11,734 nucleotides of DNA from Bacteroidota bacterium (GTDB taxonomy: Bacteria; Bacteroidota; Bacteroidia; Chitinophagales; Chitinophagaceae). Below the pieces are notes generated by a model. The model ran no database searches, had not been told where the DNA came from, and worked only from the letters and a program-made list of their open reading frames with translations. The stretch is from assembly GCA_023386855.1 (NCBI GenBank), contig JAEWIW010000217.1, positions 1 to 11,734 on the forward strand, written 5' to 3'. Position 1 is the first letter of the stretch; every line of letters begins with the position of its first letter. Below, piece by piece: positions 6,265 to 11,734 of this stretch. Made by a program: the position numbers and the translations under genes.

Positions 6265-6272
6265 CGAAAATA
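6265..6272 (-). promoter_or_regulatory. Weak -7-like box before the PspC-like gene
   Basis: Read on the - strand this is TATTTTCG, one mismatch from TAnnTTTG, ending 4 nt before the ATG at 6260. The distance matches that seen at kdsA. No -33 element is evident, and AT-rich DNA produces such matches easily. Confidence 0.3.
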
Positions 6273-6327
6273 GAAAAAATAAGGTAAACCCATTATCCTT
6301 ATCTATACACTTAAATTCATTTTTAGG

Positions 6328-6335
6328 TAAATTTG
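6328..6335 (+). promoter_or_regulatory. Bacteroidota-type -7 box for the aconitase gene
   Basis: TAAATTTG is a full match to TAnnTTTG, 65 nt before the aconitase ATG, giving a leader of about 60 nt. The leader contains AATTTTCG twice, 20 nt apart (6340-6347 and 6360-6367). No convincing -33 element is visible. Confidence 0.5.
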
Positions 6336-6400
6336 CAGCAATTTTCGGGGCAGTGCTATAATTTTCGTGCGTTTTTAATCAAATAAAAAAAATACTTAGG

Positions 6401-8677
6401 ATGGTTTTTGATCTGGACTTAATCAAAAAGGTTTATGCTGAGATGCCGGCAAAGGTTGAAAAAGCCCGCCAGCTGTTGGGCAGACCTTTGACGCTCGCTG
6501 ATAAAATACTTTATTCGCACCTGTTTCAGGATACTAATACAGCTTATACAAGAGGTAAAGATTACGTGGACTTTGCACCCGACCGCGTTGCGATGCAGGA
6601 TGCTACAGCCCAAATGGCTTTATTGCAATTCATGACCTGCGGTCGAGCCCAGGTAGCGGTTCCTTCCTCTGTTCACTGCGATCACCTTATCCAGGCTAAA
6701 TCAGGTGCGGATGTGGATCTGAAGAACGCGATTGAAACCAATAAAGAAGTATACGACTTCCTGGCTTCCATTTCCAATAAATATGGTATCGGTTTCTGGA
6801 AGCCAGGTGCGGGAATCATTCACCAGGTAGTACTGGAAAACTATGCCTTCCCCGGAGGTATGATGATCGGTACCGATAGTCATACACCCAACGCAGGTGG
6901 CCTTGGAATGGTTGCCATTGGTGTGGGTGGTGCAGACGCTGTGGATGTGATGGCTGGTCTTGCCTGGGAACTTAAGATGCCAAAGCTTATTGGGATCAAG
7001 CTTACCGGTAAACTTAATGGCTGGACAAGCGCAAAAGATGTTATATTAAAAGTAGCGGGTATCCTTACCGTTAAAGGTGGAACCGGTGCAATTGTTGAAT
7101 ACTTTGGGGAAGGTGCAGATTCATTAAGTGCAACCGGTAAAGCAACCATTTGTAATATGGGAGCCGAGATCGGTGCCACCTGTTCTATTTTCGCCTACGA
7201 CCAGAAGATGGAAGAATACCTGAAAGTTACCGGTCGTTCAGAAGTGGCTGAACTGGCCAACAATGTTCGTTCATTCCTTCGTCCCGATGACGAAGTTTAC
7301 CAGGATCCTGCAAAATATTATGACCAGCTGATCGAGATCAATCTCAGCGAATTGGAACCTCATATCAATGGTCCTTTCACCCCCGACCTTGCATGGCCCA
7401 TCAGCAAATTCGCTGAAGCAGTTAAGGTTAACAACTGGCCTGCAAAGCTGGAAGTGGCACTGATCGGCTCCTGTACCAATTCTTCATATGAAGATATTAC
7501 CCGTTCAGTTTCTGTTGCCCAGCAGGCGATTGATAAAAACCTGCGTACACGTGCTGAATTCACTATTACTCCCGGAAGTGAGCTGGTTCGTTCTACTATT
7601 GAAAAGGATGGCTACCTGGCTACTTTCGATAAAATAGGCGGCGTAGTATTGGCCAATGCCTGCGGTCCCTGTATTGGTCAATGGGCAAGGCATATCGATG
7701 ACCCAAACCGCAAAAATTCAATCATCACCTCTTTCAACAGGAACTTCGCTAAAAGAAATGACGGCCTGGCATCTACGCATGCATTCGTGGCTTCACCGGA
7801 AGTAGTTACCGCATTTGCCATTGCCGGGGACCTTACTTTTAACCCACTGACCGATAAACTGAAGAATGAACAGGGTATCGAGGTGAAGCTGGATGAACCA
7901 CAGGGTATTGAATTACCTCCTAAAGGATTCTCTGCTGAAGATACCGGTTACCAGGCGCCTGCAGCTGACGGATCAGGAGTTCAGGTTGCTGTAAGTCCTG
8001 ATTCAAACCGTCTCCAGTTACTTGAACCTTTTGCTGCATGGGAAGGTGTAGATCTTAAAGGACTTCGACTGCTGATCAAGGCTAAAGGAAAATGTACTAC
8101 TGACCATATCTCCATGGCGGGTCCATGGCTGAAATTCCGTGGTCACCTGGATAATATTTCCAATAACATGCTGATCGGCGCGATCAATTTCTTTAATGAT
8201 AAATCGGATTCTGTAAAAAACCAGCTTACCGGTGATTATGGAAGCGTTCCTGCTACGCAACGTGCTTACAAAGCAGCAGGCATCGGATCTGTCGTGGTGG
8301 GTGACGAGAATTATGGAGAAGGATCATCAAGGGAACATGCTGCGATGGAACCAAGGCATCTTGGTGTTCGTGCTATCGTAGTAAGAAGCTTTGCAAGGAT
8401 TCATGAAACTAACCTGAAAAAGCAGGGAATGCTCGCATTGACCTTTGCCAACAGGGAGGATTATGAAAAAGTGCTGGAAAATGATACCATCGATATTATC
8501 GGCCTTAAAGAATTCGCTCCCGGCAAGCCGCTGACCATGGTTCTTCATCATGAAGACGGTTCATCCGACGAAGTGGTACTGAACCATACTTACAACGAAA
8601 GCCAGATCGAATGGTTTAAAGCTGGTGGTGCATTGAACGTGATCCGCAGCCAGGCAGCTAAAGCGGTGAATGCTTAA
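6401..8677 (+). CDS. Aconitate hydratase, mitochondrial type
   Basis: Aconitase interconverts citrate and isocitrate through cis-aconitate in the TCA cycle, using a [4Fe-4S] cluster in the cytoplasm. The 758-residue protein has the cluster ligands C358 ([12 protein letters not shown]), C421 and C424 ([11 protein letters not shown]). These positions equal the mature pig mitochondrial aconitase numbering, as do S642 and R644 in [22 protein letters not shown] (159-170) and the domain-4 swivel region [18 protein letters not shown] (564-581) are also intact. It belongs to the mitochondrial (ACO2-like) branch, not to AcnA/IRP1 (about 890 residues) or AcnB (about 865), so I give no acn letter. It stands alone as a transcription unit: divergent from the PspC-like gene, with a -7 box at 6328 and a strong terminator 23 nt after the stop. 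No citrate synthase or isocitrate dehydrogenase gene is adjacent. The ATG at 6401 fits the family N-terminus. Confidence 0.97.
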   Translation: MVFDLDLIKKVYAEMPAKVEKARQLLGRPLTLADKILYSHLFQDTNTAYTRGKDYVDFAPDRVAMQDATAQMALLQFMTCGRAQVAVPSSVHCDHLIQAKSGADVDLKNAIETNKEVYDFLASISNKYGIGFWKPGAGIIHQVVLENYAFPGGMMIGTDSHTPNAGGLGMVAIGVGGADAVDVMAGLAWELKMPKLIGIKLTGKLNGWTSAKDVILKVAGILTVKGGTGAIVEYFGEGADSLSATGKATICNMGAEIGATCSIFAYDQKMEEYLKVTGRSEVAELANNVRSFLRPDDEVYQDPAKYYDQLIEINLSELEPHINGPFTPDLAWPISKFAEAVKVNNWPAKLEVALIGSCTNSSYEDITRSVSVAQQAIDKNLRTRAEFTITPGSELVRSTIEKDGYLATFDKIGGVVLANACGPCIGQWARHIDDPNRKNSIITSFNRNFAKRNDGLASTHAFVASPEVVTAFAIAGDLTFNPLTDKLKNEQGIEVKLDEPQGIELPPKGFSAEDTGYQAPAADGSGVQVAVSPDSNRLQLLEPFAAWEGVDLKGLRLLIKAKGKCTTDHISMAGPWLKFRGHLDNISNNMLIGAINFFNDKSDSVKNQLTGDYGSVPATQRAYKAAGIGSVVVGDENYGEGSSREHAAMEPRHLGVRAIVVRSFARIHETNLKKQGMLALTFANREDYEKVLENDTIDIIGLKEFAPGKPLTMVLHHEDGSSDEVVLNHTYNESQIEWFKAGGALNVIRSQAAKAVNA

Positions 8678-8700
8678 TCAATTTTATCAGTATAATATTA

Positions 8701-8725
8701 AGGGAGGCTTCGGCCTCCCTTTTTT
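8701..8725 (+). terminator. Rho-independent terminator of the aconitase gene
   Basis: AGGGAGGC (8701-8708) and GCCTCCCT (8713-8720) form a perfect 8-bp GC-rich stem closed by a TTCG tetraloop on a C-G pair, followed by a six-base T-run (8720-8725). In the other direction the run after the stem is poor, so it is mainly a + strand terminator. Confidence 0.95.
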
Positions 8726-8784
8726 ATGCGATCCATCCAAAATTTTCAATGACACTTTTCTTCCTTAAAAAAATGATTTCAATT

Positions 8785-11734
8785 TTAAAACTCTTCCAGG
8801 TATAATTTCAACTGCTCATCCAGGCGTTCAGGATCAAATTCCTCGTTAAAATAAACTCCACTATAATCTTCCAGTAGTTCTACATCTTCCTTTCCCTCTT
8901 CAAATGCCCCCGCTATACCCAGGTAAGATGTTTGGGTTTCACCATCTGAATAGGAAACCTTATAGAGATACAGCTCACCATTCTTTTCCCCAATACTTAC
9001 CTTTTTCTTTACTACCGGGGTAATGGAAACGGGTTCTTCATCATCTGATGCAGCACTGTAAACATAAGCATCTGCGAAATAAGATTGCCTTTTCCTTGAA
9101 GAAGGAAACAATGAATCCAAACCGGATGACTTCAATTCATTATAAAAAGAAATCATCACTATACTGTCGGCAGCCAGCTTTTCAATTAATCCAGGATCAG
9201 GCCTTTCGCCAGCCTTCAAAAGATCAATAACCACTCTTTTTTGCAGGTAGGGCGACAACACCTGCTGCATGTTTTTTAGCTGTTTAATCGATCCGCTTGT
9301 ATGCAATTTTGATAAAAGCGTAACGAGTGAATAGGTATTATAATCAAACATTGAATCAGGATGAACCAGTGCAGGCATCATTCCCTGTGCAACAGAAATA
9401 AAACCAGGTTCATATTTCATCGCCGTGTTAATGTTCAATTTACCCTCTTCCAATAGTCGCAAATACAGGTCGGCAATAAATGGTCCATGATACTGATTTC
9501 CTGCAAGCCCTGATAGGCGTTCTATTTCCTGGCTTGTCCATTGAAGACTGTCGCAAAACGTTCTTCGTGCAGCATAATTTAGCGACTCCTTTACAGGGTC
9601 TTTTGATAACAATGTTACAATTGATTGCAGTGCTTCCCTGCTATGCATTGCGGCCAGTACATCAATGATCATTAACCGGAAGGAAGTGGAATCTTTAAAC
9701 CGCTCATATTGCTGCAGGAGAAAGCGGATGGTTGAAGCTGACTTTAATAATGATAATTTTTTCCCGATACTTTCATTCACTTCAAGAGCTCCTTCATATG
9801 GAGTAAGGGGAGTATAATGAACAAGGAAAGCTTTATGCAGGTCACCAAGGTCCTTTGAGGTAAAACCGGCCTGGCTTATTGCCTGGGTTGCAGCCTTTCT
9901 TGTATCTTCATCCTTACTGGAAAGGTCTTTTATGAGCTGTTTTGATTTCGACGCTGTAATATTAAAGGGATCCTCTTTGTAAAGGGGATGAAAACTATTA
10001 AAAAACTTTTCAGCAACTTCATTATGCAAATCATCGGCAGGAACTGAAACATATAGAGTATACACCACTTTACCATGAACCAGCACCCTTGACCTTTCAT
10101 AGGTACCTGTTCGTCCTAACCTGACAATAAACTCCTGTCCTTTTGCTTCGCCATTCTTAACCGTTTGAATGGAAACCAGGCTATCAGCTTCTTCTACAAA
10201 TTGATCCTTCTTTTCTTTCCAGAAATCTTTTAAAGGCTTCCAGTAATATTGATCAAGGGTATCAATTACAATTGAATAGGATGTACCACTCACCGAATCA
10301 TAACTTATCCAATTCATGCGGCCGGGAGTTGGCGTTGACTGTAATGCAGAGAAAGGCGCCGAACTTAAGGCACTAAACGATTTAGCCGGATCTGTATATG
10401 TAGAAAATTCCTGACTTGTTTGCGGAATTAATTCAAATGAATCAAACATATTTTTTCCTGGACCGGAAGAATAATAAGCGGGTTCTCCAATGGACATGAG
10501 GATGATATTCCTGTTACCCCTGATGGTGGTATAGATCCTCAGGGATAAATTATCTTCATTCACAGAATCTCCAGAAATGAAAAAGGCTGGTCTTCTATGT
10601 AACAGTGTATCCTTTTTCACCAGGTTACGATAAGTAGATGCCATATTATTGAACAGGTCATGGTACATCGTTGAATCATTAATAATATACTGCCCAGGCC
10701 TGGGCGTTTTTACGATCAGGAAATTGTAACCTCCATTCTGCACATCTACCGAGGTATAGGTTTTTACCTGCCAAATTTCACTTGAATCTTCTTTGCTGTA
10801 TTTAGCGTTGTATTCCCAGGGACTTGATCCAATTACTTTTACTCCTATAATGGAATCAATGAATGGATGGAAAATATCTTCGACTTTAGCCTTTTGTTTA
10901 ATCAGGAAAGAATTAAAAAACCTGTCGGCATCCTTTCCATAAATATTTGTTTTATTCAGAGAATATAAGCCGGCTATGTAAAGAACCTTTTCCTTCATAT
11001 ATACCTGCAGTCGCATCATGCCCTTATCCACCTGCTGAACATATTCCCTTCCATGAACCTCATCCCTATCCATCACTTTAACCTTACTGGAGTGTTTCCC
11101 CTTTAAAAAATTTGTTGCCACCTGTTGAAAAAGGCTATCATAATTATTCACTGTACTTGCATGCACTACAGCCATAGTATAATAACCCGAAAGGTTGAAA
11201 AGATCCATAAAGAACTTCATATGCATCAATCCCATTGGCCTTATATCGGTCGGCATTCCAGGCATGGAAACTTTATACAGGTTTTGCGCATCTTCCACCT
11301 GCACCCATGGAACATCAATTTCCTTATACTTGTAATTCCTTGCGTCGGTCCTGCTTTTGGAATACACAGGTTGTACGTCAAAACCCCGTTTCCTTAGCAG
11401 CTCAATCACTCCATCATTGCCCGGAAGATGCGCTGCACCAACAGCAAAGAACATGGAACGTAAAGCCGACAGGCTATCCATACGCATAGCCATTTTATGG
11501 TTTCTCCTGATCAGCACTATGTCTTTTTTCTCACCATAATTTGCTGAACTCATTTTTTCTATAGCCGTAATATCTTCGCTGAGATAACTTTGGATCATGC
11601 GGTTCAGTGCAGTTTTCGCCTGTTTGTCACCAGCATCCTCCGCCATCATATTGTCAATATCCGTGGCATCAACAAGGTCTTCTGATAATGATGCCTGGTC
11701 AGCAATGTCTTCAATTCCTCCAAGCCATTTACCC
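8785..11734 (-). CDS. Large TraB/GumN-family protein with repeated modules and helical repeats (N-terminus outside window)
   Basis: The frame is open to the right edge: 28 codons precede the first visible Met (11649), so the gene is cut at its 5' end and about 982 residues are visible. Numbers below count from that Met. Residues 1-96 are the C-terminal part of a TraB/GumN domain: the conserved RRNHKMA (48-54), then FFAVGAAHLPGNDGVIELL (67-85) with the GxxH motif G71-H74. In the related Tiki proteases such a motif binds metal; its N-terminal partner motif is not visible. Three similar modules follow, ending in FFNSF (244-248), MFDSF (401-405) and FFNSF (549-553). Residues 560-850 are mostly helical and HEAT-like (SSKDEDTRKAATQAI; REALQSIVTLLSKD). 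The C-terminus (885-954) is beta-like, then strongly acidic. Function is unknown; an envelope location would fit the family but the signal sequence is not in view. No terminator of its own is visible. Confidence 0.85.
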   Translation of the reverse strand, partial: GKWLGGIEDIADQASLSEDLVDATDIDNMMAEDAGDKQAKTALNRMIQSYLSEDITAIEKMSSANYGEKKDIVLIRRNHKMAMRMDSLSALRSMFFAVGAAHLPGNDGVIELLRKRGFDVQPVYSKSRTDARNYKYKEIDVPWVQVEDAQNLYKVSMPGMPTDIRPMGLMHMKFFMDLFNLSGYYTMAVVHASTVNNYDSLFQQVATNFLKGKHSSKVKVMDRDEVHGREYVQQVDKGMMRLQVYMKEKVLYIAGLYSLNKTNIYGKDADRFFNSFLIKQKAKVEDIFHPFIDSIIGVKVIGSSPWEYNAKYSKEDSSEIWQVKTYTSVDVQNGGYNFLIVKTPRPGQYIINDSTMYHDLFNNMASTYRNLVKKDTLLHRRPAFFISGDSVNEDNLSLRIYTTIRGNRNIILMSIGEPAYYSSGPGKNMFDSFELIPQTSQEFSTYTDPAKSFSALSSAPFSALQSTPTPGRMNWISYDSVSGTSYSIVIDTLDQYYWKPLKDFWKEKKDQFVEEADSLVSIQTVKNGEAKGQEFIVRLGRTGTYERSRVLVHGKVVYTLYVSVPADDLHNEVAEKFFNSFHPLYKEDPFNITASKSKQLIKDLSSKDEDTRKAATQAISQAGFTSKDLGDLHKAFLVHYTPLTPYEGALEVNESIGKKLSLLKSASTIRFLLQQYERFKDSTSFRLMIIDVLAAMHSREALQSIVTLLSKDPVKESLNYAARRTFCDSLQWTSQEIERLSGLAGNQYHGPFIADLYLRLLEEGKLNINTAMKYEPGFISVAQGMMPALVHPDSMFDYNTYSLVTLLSKLHTSGSIKQLKNMQQVLSPYLQKRVVIDLLKAGERPDPGLIEKLAADSIVMISFYNELKSSGLDSLFPSSRKRQSYFADAYVYSAASDDEEPVSITPVVKKKVSIGEKNGELYLYKVSYSDGETQTSYLGIAGAFEEGKEDVELLEDYSGVYFNEEFDPERLDEQLKLYLEEF

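Noticed and set aside
6261-6293. Longer start for the PspC-like protein
   Set aside because: The extra residues MGLPYFFYFRV lie outside the domain; the ATG at 6260 matches the usual start just before the domain.
1-11734. Defence system, CRISPR array, prophage or insertion sequence
   Set aside because: No repeat-spacer pattern, transposase, integrase, nuclease or toxin-antitoxin signature was seen; the genes are mainly housekeeping, so no new multi-gene system is claimed.

Overview
The window looks like chromosomal DNA from a member of the Bacteroidota, most likely the Chitinophagaceae. Three things suggest this. The predicted promoters carry the Bacteroidota -7 element TAnnTTTG, with few Shine-Dalgarno sequences. 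A DUF5683 protein is followed by a short DapB, an order I recall from this phylum. DUF1080, DUF4382 and PspC-like small proteins, an SDR-type threonine dehydrogenase and mitochondrial-type aconitase are also present. The assignment rests on recognition by eye, not on a search.

Layout, left to right. Positions 1-1446 run on the + strand: the end of a DUF5683 gene, dapB (lysine/diaminopimelate synthesis) and an Rrf2-family regulator with a cysteine cluster. Positions 1484-3610 run on the - strand: an SDR-type L-threonine 3-dehydrogenase, an acylphosphatase 4 nt behind it, then an exported DUF1080 protein. kdsA (3711-4532, +) diverges from the dehydrogenase across a 100-nt region with a -7 box on each strand. 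It makes the Kdo precursor of lipopolysaccharide and ends at a strong terminator. Next comes about 510 nt of AT-rich DNA without a recognisable gene. A - strand pair follows: a 73-residue PspC-like membrane protein (6039-6260) and a DUF4382 lipoprotein (5183-5968). Aconitase (6401-8677, +) diverges from the PspC-like gene and ends at a UUCG terminator. The last feature (8785 to the right edge, -) is most of a very large TraB/GumN protein whose N-terminus lies outside the window.

Most genes are housekeeping genes: lysine, Kdo and TCA-cycle metabolism and threonine catabolism. They sit in short independent transcription units, and I see no mobile element, CRISPR array, tRNA or rRNA. I did not find a convincing new multi-gene system. 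The items most worth a second look are the TraB/GumN protein, which is extended by three similar modules of about 150 residues and a helical-repeat region; an inverted repeat that can hide the start codon of the DUF4382 gene; and the apparently leaderless kdsA promoter.
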